NCBI RefSeq assembly: GCF_008274785.1
Contig: NZ_VTPU01000010.1
Location: forward strand, 1-64,000
Direction of reading: 5' to 3'
DNA: 64,000 nucleotides
Origin: Halomonas eurihalina
Lineage (GTDB): Bacteria > Pseudomonadota > Gammaproteobacteria > Pseudomonadales > Halomonadaceae
The translations under genes and the position numbers were made by a program. Numbering within the stretch: the first letter of the stretch is position 1; each line of letters starts with the position of its first letter. This document shows, one piece after another, positions 29,244 to 38,455 of this stretch. The notes beneath the pieces were generated by a model. It worked only from the letters and a program-made list of their open reading frames with translations, ran no database searches and was not told the origin of the DNA.

Positions 29244-30293
29244 ATGATTGATTCATCGTCCAGAAGCTTCCAGCCCATCGAGGAAGTCGAGCTCGAGGAA
29301 GCTGAGGAGGAAGCTGAGAAAGGGGCATTGCCCAACGACCTGGTCAGCGAGTTGCTGCTCGGCATGCGCCTGAGCGGTATCCAGTATCGCCGCATACAGG
29401 CGGCTCCTCCCTTCGGCATCGGGGGCTTTGGTGCCAGCCCGGGGTGGGCCCACTTCCACTTCATCGCGCGAGGGCCAGTGTATCTGCGCAGCCCCGGTGG
29501 GGCCGTGCATCGGCTCGAGGTCGGTGACGCAGTGCTTCTGCCGCGCGGCGGCCCACACGAGCTGCTGTCGTCGCCGGAGCAATCCGCCAGCCGCGATATC
29601 GCCAGCTTCGTGGCCGCACCGCTCTGCAAGGCCGTCAGCGCGGTGCGCAACGGTTCTCCCGAAGTCTGTCAGGAGAGTGGGGCCGTCATCTTCAGCGGCT
29701 GCATGGAGTTCGATCTCGGTGGCATGCATCCGCTCGTCGGCCTGATGCCCGAAGTGATGCGTGTCGATACGCTCCAGGATCGCCACCCGGAGATACTGCC
29801 GATCCTCCAGGCGATGGAACGCGAAGCGCAAGCTGAACGGGCAGGCTTCGCCAGCATTCTGTCGCGACTCGCCGATGTCGTTTCCGCCTGCATCGTGCGT
29901 GGCTGGGTCGAGTGCGGCTGTGGCGACGCTTCCGGCTGGGTCGAGGCCTTGCGTGACCCACGCCTGGGGCGTGTCATTGCCGCTATGCATCGGGAGCCCG
30001 GCCGTCATTGGACGGTCGCCGAACTGGCGAAGCAGATGGGCAGCTCGCGCTCGGTCTTCGCTGAGCGCTTCCTGACAGTCACCGGTCTAACGCCGCATCG
30101 TTACATGACCGAGTTGCGCATGCGGCTGGCTACCCAGTGGATCGGACGAGACAGGCAGCCCATCGATGCTGTCGCCCAACGCCTCGGTTATGGTTCCCAG
30201 GCCGCCTTCAGCCGTGCCTACAAGCGTATAACGGGCCGCTCCCCTGGAGCGGTGCGTGCCGAAGGGCACCATCGCGAAGGGCCTCGGGCATGA
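29244..30293 (+). CDS. AraC-family transcriptional regulator with cupin domain
   Basis: A 349-residue regulator. Residues about 1-30 are very acidic (EEVELEEAEEEAEK). Then comes an AraC-type cupin sensing region (HFHFIARGPVYLRSPGG, EVGDAVLLPRGGPHELL). The C-terminus holds two helix-turn-helices (HWTVAELAKQMGSSRSVFAERF and PIDAVAQRLGYGSQAAFSRAYK). Its stop overlaps the start of the YcaQ-type glycosylase gene (ATGA), so the two are coupled. It lies downstream of, but is terminated from, ectABC; a role in ectoine control is possible only by proximity. Inducer unknown. Confidence 0.87.
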   Translation: MIDSSSRSFQPIEEVELEEAEEEAEKGALPNDLVSELLLGMRLSGIQYRRIQAAPPFGIGGFGASPGWAHFHFIARGPVYLRSPGGAVHRLEVGDAVLLPRGGPHELLSSPEQSASRDIASFVAAPLCKAVSAVRNGSPEVCQESGAVIFSGCMEFDLGGMHPLVGLMPEVMRVDTLQDRHPEILPILQAMEREAQAERAGFASILSRLADVVSACIVRGWVECGCGDASGWVEALRDPRLGRVIAAMHREPGRHWTVAELAKQMGSSRSVFAERFLTVTGLTPHRYMTELRMRLATQWIGRDRQPIDAVAQRLGYGSQAAFSRAYKRITGRSPGAVRAEGHHREGPRA

Positions 30294-31504
30294 CTGCACG
30301 ACAGTGCCTTACCCTGAGCCTCGCGGATGCCCGGCGCCTGTTGGCAGGCCATCATGGCCGGCCGGGCTCGCTGACGAGCGTGATTCAGCGCCTCGGCACC
30401 ATCCAATTCGATCCACTCGCGCCGCTCGGCACCAATCCCGACCTGGTCCTGCAAGCGCGGGTGCCGGGTTATCGGCAGGGCGGCTGGCAGGATGCGGCCT
30501 ATCGGCAGCGGCTGCTGGTCGATGGCTGGGACAAGCAGGCCAGCCTGATTCTGCCCGAGCACTGGTGGGCTCAAGCTCCTTTTCATCACTGGTTCGCCCG
30601 GCGTTGGCAACAGCGGGGCGTGGACATCGATTCGCCGGAAGCCCGGGACCTTCTCGATCAGGTAGGCCAGCGGGGACCCTCGACCAGTCTCGAACTGGGT
30701 GACCAGCGATCCGATCCGGCCTTGCGTGGCAGCTGGTATGGCCCCAAGCGTTCACGCCATCTGCTCAAGGCGTTGTGGGATTCCGGACGCTTGATGACGC
30801 ATCATCGCGTCAACGGCCGCCATGCCTATGATCTGCCTGAACGCGTCTTGCCGAACGGCGCTTGCATGCCCCATACCAACGAAGATGATGCGCTGGAGCA
30901 CTTGGTCGTGCGTCGCGTCCAGGCCGCTGGGCTATTACGGCCAACCGCCGATGCTGCCGTCTGGCTGCTGCCTTGCCAACGTGCCAAGCGCGATCGTATC
31001 GCGTCGCGAGCTATCGATCGGGGAAAACTGGTCGAGCTCGACGTGGAAGGCGAGCGCTATTGGGCCACTCCCGAGGCCATTTCGCTCCTGGATGACATCC
31101 CGTCATCACCCGGCGGCGAATCGGAATGCTGCATGCGCTTTCTCGCGCCTCTCGATCCATTGATGTGGGACCGACGAGGGATCTCCCGCGTGTTCGGTTT
31201 CGACTATGTGTGGGAGGTCTACAAGCCTCGCGAGCAGCGCCGCTGGGGCTATTATGTACTGCCGATCCTGTGGGGCGATCGCTTCATCGCGCGTTTCGAC
31301 GCTCAATGCCGGGAAGGCATCCTGACCATTCACGCCTGGCACTGGGAGCCCGGCATCGTGCCATCCCGGCTTCCCGAAGGCGCCTCCGAGGCGCTACAGC
31401 GGGCCGCCGGCGATTTTCTCGATTACCTGGGAGCCAAGCGCGTCGTGCTGCCCAGGGGCCTGGGCCGTGAGGCTCGATATGCATGGCAAAGGGCGGCCAA
31501 ATGA
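30290..31504 (+). CDS. YcaQ/AlkX-type winged-helix DNA glycosylase
   Basis: A 404-residue protein of the HTH_42 family (PF06224), whose member YcaQ/AlkX excises alkylated bases and unhooks interstrand crosslinks. The N-terminal LTLSLADARRLLAGHHG, VIQRLGTIQFDPL and the C-terminal FDYVWEVYKPREQRRWGYYVLPILWGDRF (read in parts) match the family. The start overlaps the AraC gene stop by four bases. Coupling to a regulator suggests induced expression, perhaps by a DNA-damaging compound. Family call strong; activity inferred. Confidence 0.85.
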   Translation: MTARQCLTLSLADARRLLAGHHGRPGSLTSVIQRLGTIQFDPLAPLGTNPDLVLQARVPGYRQGGWQDAAYRQRLLVDGWDKQASLILPEHWWAQAPFHHWFARRWQQRGVDIDSPEARDLLDQVGQRGPSTSLELGDQRSDPALRGSWYGPKRSRHLLKALWDSGRLMTHHRVNGRHAYDLPERVLPNGACMPHTNEDDALEHLVVRRVQAAGLLRPTADAAVWLLPCQRAKRDRIASRAIDRGKLVELDVEGERYWATPEAISLLDDIPSSPGGESECCMRFLAPLDPLMWDRRGISRVFGFDYVWEVYKPREQRRWGYYVLPILWGDRFIARFDAQCREGILTIHAWHWEPGIVPSRLPEGASEALQRAAGDFLDYLGAKRVVLPRGLGREARYAWQRAAK

Positions 31505-31552
31505 CATATCGTCCCTTATACTTTCGTAGGCAAACGGATAGGACACACGACC

Positions 31553-31969
31553 ATGAAACGGACCTTTCGCCTCGTCATCCCCGCAATGATGCTCGCCATG
31601 CCGATCGCCTTCAGCCAGCTGGCTCTTGCCACCGAGACAATGGACCCGCTTTGTCAGTCCAAGGTCGAAAACATCCAGAAGCAGCTTGGTATCGCCAAGG
31701 AGCACGGCAATGAGCATCGCGTACGCGGCTTGGAAAAATCTCTGGAAGGCGTGCGGCGCCATTGCAGCAACGAGCGGGTCATAGAAGACGCCGAAGAAGA
31801 AGTCAGCGAGAGCATGGAAGAGGTCCGGGAGCGCCAAGCTGAATTGGCCGAAGCGCAACGTGAAGGCGACACGGACGATATACGCAAGCGCAGCGAAAAG
31901 CTCGAAGAAGCCGTCATGGAGCTCGAAGAACACCAGGATGAACTGGAAGCGCTCCAGAACCAGCAATAG
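31553..31969 (+). CDS. DUF1090-family periplasmic protein
   Basis: A 138-residue secreted protein related to E. coli YqjC (DUF1090). It has a signal peptide (MKRTFRLVIPAMMLAMPIAFSQ..., cleavage near LALA/TE), then two conserved cysteines (DPLCQSKVENIQKQL and RRHCSNERV) and a very acidic helical tail. Function of the family is unknown. It is a single gene between the glycosylase and the NepI-like exporter, followed by an AT-rich 261-base gap in which no further gene was seen. Confidence 0.8.
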   Translation: MKRTFRLVIPAMMLAMPIAFSQLALATETMDPLCQSKVENIQKQLGIAKEHGNEHRVRGLEKSLEGVRRHCSNERVIEDAEEEVSESMEEVRERQAELAEAQREGDTDDIRKRSEKLEEAVMELEEHQDELEALQNQQ

Positions 31970-32230
31970 ACAGCGCCCGGGAAGGATAGGTGGCCATGAC
32001 GACGGGATTTTCCGCGTATATGGCCACTTGGCACATAGTGATGCTTATCTCTTATTTAACATAATATACATTCTGCGAACTAAGGCTGGAGCTGGGTTTG
32101 AAGCGGACTTCACGCCGGCCATCCAGATTAACGATCAAAAATTCGATACATCCTGGTATATACCGTCCGGAAATGGCGCTCTATCCTCCCGAGCCAACGA
32201 CGTCATTTCTCAAGGACACAGGAGCTATCG

Positions 32231-33409
32231 ATGAACGACATTTCGCCACGAGCTGCGCCGGCATGGAGCGCGGTCTTCTCGATGACGCTGGGTGTTTTCG
32301 GATTGGTCACGGCAGAGTTTCTGCCGGTGAGTCTGTTGACCCCCATGGCATCGGATCTCGGTATCAGCGAAGGCATGGCTGGCCAAACGGTAACGGCAAC
32401 GGCCGTGATCGCTCTGGTGACCAGCCTACTGATCACGGCGGCGACCCGGAGGATCGACCGCCGGCATGTTCTGCTGGGATTCTCGACGTTGCTGATCGTC
32501 TCGAATCTCCTGGTGGCACTGGCGCCGAACATGCCGCTGCTGTTGCTCGGTCGCGTTCTGCTGGGCATCGCCCTGGGCGGTTTCTGGACCATGTCGGCGG
32601 CCACGGTGATGCGGCTGGTGCCCGAGGAAAGCGTGCCACGCGCGCTCTCGATGATTTTCAGCGGTGTGTCGGTGGCCACCATCGGCGCTGCACCCATGGG
32701 CAGTTTCTTCGGCGATATCATCGGCTGGCGGAATGTCTTCCTGATTGCCGCATTGTTTGGCGTGTTGGCCTTGCTGGTGCAATTCGCCACCTTGCCAGGC
32801 ATGGCCCCGAACGCCCAGACACGCCTGAAAACCCTGGTCGAGGTGCTGCGGCGCCCGATGGTTGGGCTTGGCATTCTGGCCGCCGCCATGATCTTCGCGG
32901 GCCATTTCGCCTTCTTCACCTATATCCGCCCCTTCCTCGAAACCGTCACCCGCGTCGACGTGAACGGTCTATCCAGCATCCTGCTTGGATTTGGCCTGGC
33001 CAACTTCCTGGGAACTTTCCTGGGAGGCTTCATGCTTGAACGCAACATGCGTTTCACGCAGATCGTCATGCCGGCGACGATGGGAATCCTTGGCCTGGGA
33101 CTGTCGGGCGTCGGCGGCATTCCCATGGTCGATGCACTGATGGTGGCGCTCTGGGGCATGGCATTCGGTACCGTTCCTGTCGCCTGGTCCACCTGGCTGA
33201 CCCGCACGGTGCCCGATGAAGCCGAAAGCGCAGGTGGCCTGCTGGTGGCGGCGATTCAGTTCGCGATCGCCAGTGGCGCGGCCATCGGCGGCCTGGTCTT
33301 CGATACCAGCGGTGCCATCGGTGTCTTTGCGGTGAGTGGCGTCGTGCTGCTGATGGCGGCACTGCTCATCCTGTTCGGTGTCAGAACCCAGGCTGCCATT
33401 CCGACCTGA
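32231..33409 (+). CDS. nepI: MFS exporter, NepI-like (purine ribonucleoside efflux)
   Basis: A 392-residue, 12-helix major facilitator. Its N-terminal AEFLPVSLLTPMASDLGISEG and GGFWTMSAATVMRLVPEE are very close to what I recall of E. coli NepI, which exports purine ribonucleosides such as inosine. GHFAFFTYIRPFLE and VPVAWSTWLTRTVPDEAE also match. A monocistronic unit with its own terminator. Substrate assignment is by resemblance. Confidence 0.8.
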   Translation: MNDISPRAAPAWSAVFSMTLGVFGLVTAEFLPVSLLTPMASDLGISEGMAGQTVTATAVIALVTSLLITAATRRIDRRHVLLGFSTLLIVSNLLVALAPNMPLLLLGRVLLGIALGGFWTMSAATVMRLVPEESVPRALSMIFSGVSVATIGAAPMGSFFGDIIGWRNVFLIAALFGVLALLVQFATLPGMAPNAQTRLKTLVEVLRRPMVGLGILAAAMIFAGHFAFFTYIRPFLETVTRVDVNGLSSILLGFGLANFLGTFLGGFMLERNMRFTQIVMPATMGILGLGLSGVGGIPMVDALMVALWGMAFGTVPVAWSTWLTRTVPDEAESAGGLLVAAIQFAIASGAAIGGLVFDTSGAIGVFAVSGVVLLMAALLILFGVRTQAAIPT

Positions 33410-33432
33410 TCGACACCATCAATGCATACTTG

Positions 33433-33458
33433 GGGCGCCATCATGGCGCCCTTCTTTT
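33433..33458 (+). terminator. Rho-independent terminator of the nepI-like gene
   Basis: Arms GGGCGCCA (33433-33440) and TGGCGCCC (33444-33451) with a three-base loop, followed by TTCTTTT. It lies 23 bases past the stop. Confidence 0.85.
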
Positions 33459-33657
33459 GCTCGTCATCAAGTCCTTCCCGTTCATATTTTCTGCTTGTCC
33501 AGCCTCTCGGCATGCGTTGTCCTACGGATCGTGCTCGGTTGACAGGCCCCTCTATCATGCTGGTTCGGGCCATCATCGTGGACAGCAGGAAGCCGGCTCC
33601 TTATCATCTCTGCAGCTCTTTTACTCGTTCACGTCAGTGCAAAAGGACACCCTCAAT

Positions 33658-34494
33658 ATGCCGAATCGCCCAATGTTGGTGCTATCGCTCTTCGGGTCAA
33701 TGGCATTGCTCGGGGGCTGCGCCCACCTGTCTCCACAGGAGGAAACGCCGCCGCCAGTGACGGCAGCACAGTTCGAGGCCGGCATCCAGGGGCTGGAAAG
33801 CAGCCTTGCTGCTCGTTGCGAGAATCAGTCGCACCTGCTGTCGTTGCAGCGGATGGAACAGCGGACGCTGACGGCTGACGTGCGCGAGGTGGGCAGCTTG
33901 TTACGAGGCCTGCGCGGCGATATTGCCGCTCTTGATGACAACAATGACGAGCAGACCACCAAGGTCGTCACCGAGTGCCGGGCGGCCGATGACAGGCTGG
34001 CCAACAAGGAGCTCCTGGGTCGTAGCGAATGGATCGGCCTGCCGAACGTCGGTACCTATTTGCAGGCACGCGTGGATTCCGGAGCGGATACCTCGTCGCT
34101 CAGCGCCAGGGAGATCACCAGTTTCGAGCGGGATGGCGAAGATTGGGTACGCTTCAAGCTCGGCCTCGATGACGATGACAGTGTCGTCGATACGGTGCGC
34201 GGCAGCTGGGTCGAGGCACCGGTGGAACGCCGTGTCCGAGTCACACAGGCAACCGGAGAGGAATCCCGCCCAGTCATCGAATTGCTGATGACCCTGGGGC
34301 CGATCCGCGAAACAGTGGAATTCACGCTGACGGATCGCGCTCATCTCGATTACCCAGTTCTGCTCGGGCGGCATTTCCTGATGGATATCGCCATCATTGA
34401 TGTCGCCGAGGACTTCCTCCATGAGCGTCCCAAGTTTCCCGATACGTCTGAACAGACGGACGCCGCCGAGCCGGCAGAAGACGAAGCACCCTGA
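33658..34494 (+). CDS. Retropepsin-like lipoprotein (PF05618, 'ATP-dependent zinc protease')
   Basis: A 278-residue lipoprotein: the lipobox L-G-G-C21 is followed by Ala, so outer-membrane sorting is likely. Residues about 35-110 are helical. The C-terminal domain matches PF05618, commonly labelled zinc protease, but the visible motif is D140-S-G-A-D-T-S-S, the active-site pattern of retropepsin-type aspartic proteases, with PVLLGRHFL near the end. AAAGGA lies upstream of the ATG. It is first in a three-gene cluster with an inactive transglutaminase/7TM protein and a RimK-like ligase. Protease activity and substrate are inferred. Confidence 0.82.
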   Translation: MPNRPMLVLSLFGSMALLGGCAHLSPQEETPPPVTAAQFEAGIQGLESSLAARCENQSHLLSLQRMEQRTLTADVREVGSLLRGLRGDIAALDDNNDEQTTKVVTECRAADDRLANKELLGRSEWIGLPNVGTYLQARVDSGADTSSLSAREITSFERDGEDWVRFKLGLDDDDSVVDTVRGSWVEAPVERRVRVTQATGEESRPVIELLMTLGPIRETVEFTLTDRAHLDYPVLLGRHFLMDIAIIDVAEDFLHERPKFPDTSEQTDAAEPAEDEAP

Positions 34495-34542
34495 GACCTG
34501 ATATACGGATGTATTTCACCCTGATTTACCAAGGAAGTTGAG

Positions 34543-36054
34543 ATGTCCCGACTGCCCTTCTATCTGATCGTTGCCTTGTTGCTGGTTGCCGGCATCGGTT
34601 TGAGCATTCATCGCCATGTCCAGTTCGAGGTTCCCTGGACGCCGGGCGAGCAACGACAGGTCTGGGAAATCGAGGCGCAGGTCAACTTTGTCGCCGAGGG
34701 TGGCCCCGCCAAGGTGGAAATGGCACTGCCCTCCACCCAGGAAGGCTTCCGGGTGCTGACCGAGCACACGGCTTCCCCCGGCTATGGTCTCTCGTTTCTC
34801 GAGGAGAACGGCAGCCGCCGCGCCCTCTGGACGGTCCGCGAGGCCTCCGGCAATCAGCAGCTCTATTACAGTAGCCGTATCCAGGTTGCTCCCCAGGCCC
34901 GCGCATCCGAGACTCCTCCTCCTTCGCTCGAACCCGATGTCGTCTGGGAGCGTCCTTACGATACGGCAGCCTCCCAGGTCATCGACCGCGCCTGGTCGCG
35001 CAGTGCTGATCCTTTTACCTTCACCCGCGAACTGGTCCGCGAGTTCAGCGAAGAGCGCCAGGGGGAAAACGCGCGCTTGCTGCTGACACAATTCGATCGT
35101 GTGCCACTGCTGGTCCGTCTGCTTAACCAGGCCGGTGTCCCGGCACGCGAGGTCAGTGGCCTGATGCTGGAGGATGGGCGACGCCGACAGAGCCTGACGC
35201 CCTGGATCCAGGTCTACGACGAAGATGAGCAGTCGCTCTTCAACCCGGCTACCGGCGAGCAGGGACACCCCGACAATCTCCTGTTGTGGGAGAACGCCGG
35301 CAAGTCGGTGCTTGAGGTTCAGGGCGGCACTGACTCTCAGGTCTATTTTTCCATGCTGTCGCGCAATCAGCCTGCCGGGGCCGCCGTGCGCAGCCGCATG
35401 GCCGAGGCTTCCGACACCATCCTCAACTTCTCGATCCACAGCCTGCCCCTCGAGGAGCAGGCGCTGTTCCAGACGATTCTGTTGATTCCCATCGGGGCGC
35501 TGGTCGTGGTCCTGTTACGTGTGCTGGTTGGCATCAAGACCTCGGGGACCTTCATGCCGGTGCTGATCGCCCTCGCCTTCATCCAGACCACTCTGGCCAC
35601 CGGCCTGATCGGCTTCCTGCTGGTGGTGGCCGTGGGCCTGGTCATCCGTAACTATCTGTCCTATCTCAACCTGTTATTGGTGGCGAGGGTCACGGCGGTC
35701 ATCATTACGGTGATCGCCATCATCTCGCTGTTCTCGGTGCTGTCCTACCGCATCGGGCTCAATGCCGGCCTGACCATCACCTTCTTCCCGATGATCATCC
35801 TCTCCTGGACCATCGAACGCATGTCGATCCTCTGGGAAGAGGAAGGCCCCAAGGAAGTCCTGATCCAGGGTGGCGGTAGCCTGTTGACCGCAGTACTGGC
35901 CTATCTGGCCATGAACAATCCCTGGATTCGCCACATCACCTTCAATTTCCTCGGCGTGCAGTTGATCCTGATGGCGCTGATTCTGATGCTTGGCAACTAC
36001 ACCGGTTACCGCCTGCTGGAACTGCGTCGCTTCAAGCCGGTCACGGAGGACTGA
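34543..36054 (+). CDS. Inactive transglutaminase-7TM membrane protein
   Basis: A 503-residue inner-membrane protein. One N-terminal helix (residues about 4-21) is followed by a periplasmic transglutaminase-like domain (about 25-300) and a C-terminal block of about seven helices from residue 308. The transglutaminase fold is seen in LLVRLLNQAGVPAREVSGL and LTPWIQVYDEDEQSLFNP, but the catalytic Cys is absent and the usual HAW reads TPW, so it should be inactive. AAGGAAG precedes the ATG. It is known from families co-located with RimK-like ligases (PF14400/PF14402 type). It may present periplasmic peptides or sense them. Confidence 0.82.
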   Translation: MSRLPFYLIVALLLVAGIGLSIHRHVQFEVPWTPGEQRQVWEIEAQVNFVAEGGPAKVEMALPSTQEGFRVLTEHTASPGYGLSFLEENGSRRALWTVREASGNQQLYYSSRIQVAPQARASETPPPSLEPDVVWERPYDTAASQVIDRAWSRSADPFTFTRELVREFSEERQGENARLLLTQFDRVPLLVRLLNQAGVPAREVSGLMLEDGRRRQSLTPWIQVYDEDEQSLFNPATGEQGHPDNLLLWENAGKSVLEVQGGTDSQVYFSMLSRNQPAGAAVRSRMAEASDTILNFSIHSLPLEEQALFQTILLIPIGALVVVLLRVLVGIKTSGTFMPVLIALAFIQTTLATGLIGFLLVVAVGLVIRNYLSYLNLLLVARVTAVIITVIAIISLFSVLSYRIGLNAGLTITFFPMIILSWTIERMSILWEEEGPKEVLIQGGGSLLTAVLAYLAMNNPWIRHITFNFLGVQLILMALILMLGNYTGYRLLELRRFKPVTED

Positions 36055-36058
36055 GCCG

Positions 36059-37048
36059 ATGTGGACAACCCCCAGCAAGCTGCACGCCAAGGGCATCATT
36101 GGCATGAATCGGCGCAACATCCGCTATATCGGCCGCTACAACGACCGGCGGCTCTATCCGCTGGTCGATGACAAGCTGCAGACGAAACTGCTCGCTCAGC
36201 GCTACGACATTACCACGCCGGCGCTGATCGGCACGGTGTCGACCCAATTCGGCATCAAGCGCATGCGCGATATGCTCGATGGCCACACCGGGTTCGTCAT
36301 CAAACCGGCCAAGGGCAGTGGCGGCAAGGGCATCCTGGTCGTCGAGCACATCGAGGGCCAGCATTACATCAAGCCCAGCGGAGCCCGCCTGACACTCAAG
36401 GATGTGGAGCGCCATGTGTCCAACATTCTCTCGGGGCTTTATTCGCTGGGTGGGTCACCGGACGTGGCGCTCATCGAGGGACTGATCAATTTCGACGAGA
36501 CCTTCAACGAGTACACTTACGAAGGCGTGCCGGATATTCGCGTCATCGTATTCAAGGGCTACCCGGTCATGGCCATGATGCGACTTTCCACTGCCGACTC
36601 GGATGGCAAGGCCAACCTGCATCAGGGGGCGGTGGGCGTCGGCATCGACATAGCTTCCGGCCAGGCGATACGCGGCGTGCAATTCGACCGTTCACGTCAC
36701 GACCACCCCGATACCGGGCACGAGCTGGCCAGCCTGCGAATTGCCAACTGGGGCACTTTGCTGAAGCTGGCGGCGAGCTGCTACGAAATGACCTCGCTGG
36801 GCTATCTCGGCACCGATATGGTGCTGGATCGCGATCATGGCCCCATGTTGCTGGAACTCAACGCGCGCCCTGGCCTGGCCATCCAGATGGCCAACGGCGA
36901 GGGCCTGCGTAATCGCCTGGATCTCATCGAGCAGCAGCCCGATGGGCTCGATGTCGAACAGCGGGTGGAATTTGCACAGCATCACTTCGCACGACGCAGC
37001 GAGCTGGATGCCAGTCGAGCGGCATCGACACAAATGGAATCGGCATGA
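36059..37048 (+). CDS. RimK-like alpha-L-glutamate ligase homologue (ATP-grasp)
   Basis: A 329-residue ATP-grasp ligase of the RimK-related family (TIGR02291 type). ATP-binding GFVIKPAKGSGGKGILVV and the metal-binding LLELNARPGL are visible. Relatives of RimK add glutamates or other amino acids to protein or small-molecule carboxylates; the target of this branch is unknown. Its ATG starts four bases after the 7TM gene stop, with ACGGAGGA upstream, so the three genes are one operon. The C-terminal tail (HFARRSELDASRAASTQ) is variable. Confidence 0.85.
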   Translation: MWTTPSKLHAKGIIGMNRRNIRYIGRYNDRRLYPLVDDKLQTKLLAQRYDITTPALIGTVSTQFGIKRMRDMLDGHTGFVIKPAKGSGGKGILVVEHIEGQHYIKPSGARLTLKDVERHVSNILSGLYSLGGSPDVALIEGLINFDETFNEYTYEGVPDIRVIVFKGYPVMAMMRLSTADSDGKANLHQGAVGVGIDIASGQAIRGVQFDRSRHDHPDTGHELASLRIANWGTLLKLAASCYEMTSLGYLGTDMVLDRDHGPMLLELNARPGLAIQMANGEGLRNRLDLIEQQPDGLDVEQRVEFAQHHFARRSELDASRAASTQMESA

Positions 37049-37118
37049 CACTGCTGCGTGCGATACCTGGCGATGGCGGTGTGCGGCGCGTAGAATGGGC
37101 CATCCACCCCGAAACCGC

Positions 37119-37580
37119 ATGGCCAGCATGACCGATTCCCGCGCCTTGATGGACCAGGCAGAGCGACAGTGTCGTCGCCGTGGCGTCCGTTTCACGCCCA
37201 TTCGCCAGCGAGTGCTGCAGATAATCGCCGACACGCGCGGCGGGCTGAAGGCCTATGACCTGCTCGACCGCCTCGCCACCGAGCATGCCTCTGCCCGTCC
37301 GCCCACGGTATATCGCGCTCTGGAATTCCTCATCGATCAAGGCCTGGTGCATCGCATCGAGTCGCTCAACGCCTATGTGGCCTGCCCGTGCCCCGAGCAT
37401 GCCCACGGCTTTCAGCTTCTGATCTGTCGAGACTGCGGCCGTGTCGAGGAGCTTCACCTCGACGATATCAACGAGCAGTTGGGCCAACGCGCCCATGAGC
37501 TGGGCTTCACGGTGCAGCGTCAGACCATCGAGCTTCTCGGCCGTTGTGATGACTGCCATGCGGCCCCCCAGACCTGCTGA
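37119..37580 (+). CDS. zur: Fur-family regulator, Zur type
   Basis: A 153-residue Fur-family repressor. The N-terminal winged helix contains RRRGVRFTPIRQRVLQIIAD and PPTVYRALEFLIDQGLVHRIES. The metal domain has HAHGFQLLICRDCGRVEEL and a second CDDC pair near the C-terminus. The shortened His pattern and two CxxC pairs favour a zinc-responsive Zur over iron Fur. Start ambiguous between ATG 37119 and 37128. It is followed by hisI and yidD on the same strand with gaps of 20 and 4 bases. Confidence 0.85.
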   Translation: MASMTDSRALMDQAERQCRRRGVRFTPIRQRVLQIIADTRGGLKAYDLLDRLATEHASARPPTVYRALEFLIDQGLVHRIESLNAYVACPCPEHAHGFQLLICRDCGRVEELHLDDINEQLGQRAHELGFTVQRQTIELLGRCDDCHAAPQTC

Positions 37581-37600
37581 ACCAAGCCGGAGCAGCCTCC

Positions 37601-38050
37601 ATGTCAGATGTCTTGAAAGCGCTGGAAGGCGCCGCCCCCGATACTCGTCGCCCGCTCGGCGAAATCCTCGATGCTGTTCGTTTCAACGAGGCCGGCCTGA
37701 TACCTGCCATCGCCCAGCAGCATGACTCCGGCGAGGTATTGATGATGGCCTGGATGAACCGGGAAACGCTGATGGAAACCCTGCGGACGGGGCGTGTTTG
37801 CTACTGGTCGCGCTCGCGTGGCAAGCCCTGGCGCAAGGGAGAGTCCTCCGGGCAACAGCAGCACCTGCGAGCGGCGAGCCTCGATTGCGACGGCGATACC
37901 TTGCTGCTGCAAGTCGACCAGACCGGACCGGCCTGCCACACCGGGCGTCGTAGCTGCTTCTACGTGACGCTCGATGCAGATGAGGCTCGTGTCACCAGCG
38001 AGCCGATGATCGACCCTCAAACCCTTTATGGCGACAAGACGCCCCACTGA
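37601..38050 (+). CDS. hisI: Phosphoribosyl-AMP cyclohydrolase HisI, stand-alone copy
   Basis: The zinc enzyme of the third step of histidine synthesis. [18 protein letters not shown] and [27 protein letters not shown] (read in parts) are the family signature, with the three zinc-binding cysteines. The usual SGH reads SGQ here. No other his gene is near; the gene sits 20 bases after a Zur-type repressor. Zur-regulated paralogues of zinc enzymes, HisI among them, are known, so this may be a backup HisI for zinc limitation. Product 149 residues. Confidence 0.88.
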   Translation: MSDVLKALEGAAPDTRRPLGEILDAVRFNEAGLIPAIAQQHDSGEVLMMAWMNRETLMETLRTGRVCYWSRSRGKPWRKGESSGQQQHLRAASLDCDGDTLLLQVDQTGPACHTGRRSCFYVTLDADEARVTSEPMIDPQTLYGDKTPH

Positions 38051-38054
38051 CGCC

Positions 38055-38360
38055 ATGCACGTCCTCATTCGCGGCCTGCGCGCCGGGCTTGCCTTCATCA
38101 TGATCGGCCTGGTGCGCCTCTACCAATGGCTGATCAGCCCCCTGCTCGGCCCACGCTGTCGTTACTGGCCAAGCTGCTCCCATTACACTATCGAAGCCCT
38201 GCGTGTACACGGCCCACTGCGCGGCGGCTGGATGGCGATGCGGCGCATCCTGCGCTGCCACCCGGGTGCTGCGGGGGGCATTGACCCCGTACCCGGCGGC
38301 CCCAGCGAACGGTTATGCCAGGAAGACCCCGAACTGGATGACGATTTCCGCTGCCGATAG
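38055..38360 (+). CDS. yidD: Membrane protein insertion efficiency factor YidD
   Basis: A 101-residue YidD (DUF37) protein, normally encoded between rnpA and yidC. It has an amphipathic N-terminal helix ([21 protein letters not shown]) and the invariant core [21 protein letters not shown], ending with [16 protein letters not shown] at 38055 is four bases after the hisI stop; an earlier ATG at 38028 would overlap hisI. Its position away from rnpA and yidC is unusual. It may be a second copy. Confidence 0.9.
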   Translation: MHVLIRGLRAGLAFIMIGLVRLYQWLISPLLGPRCRYWPSCSHYTIEALRVHGPLRGGWMAMRRILRCHPGAAGGIDPVPGGPSERLCQEDPELDDDFRCR

Positions 38361-38455
38361 CGAAAGCCCCTACTGCCACCGGTTCCATCCTGCTCTGGAG
38401 CCGCCAAGACGATTGCCCCGTCGAAAAAACGATTATGGCAGGATGGCAGACCAGG

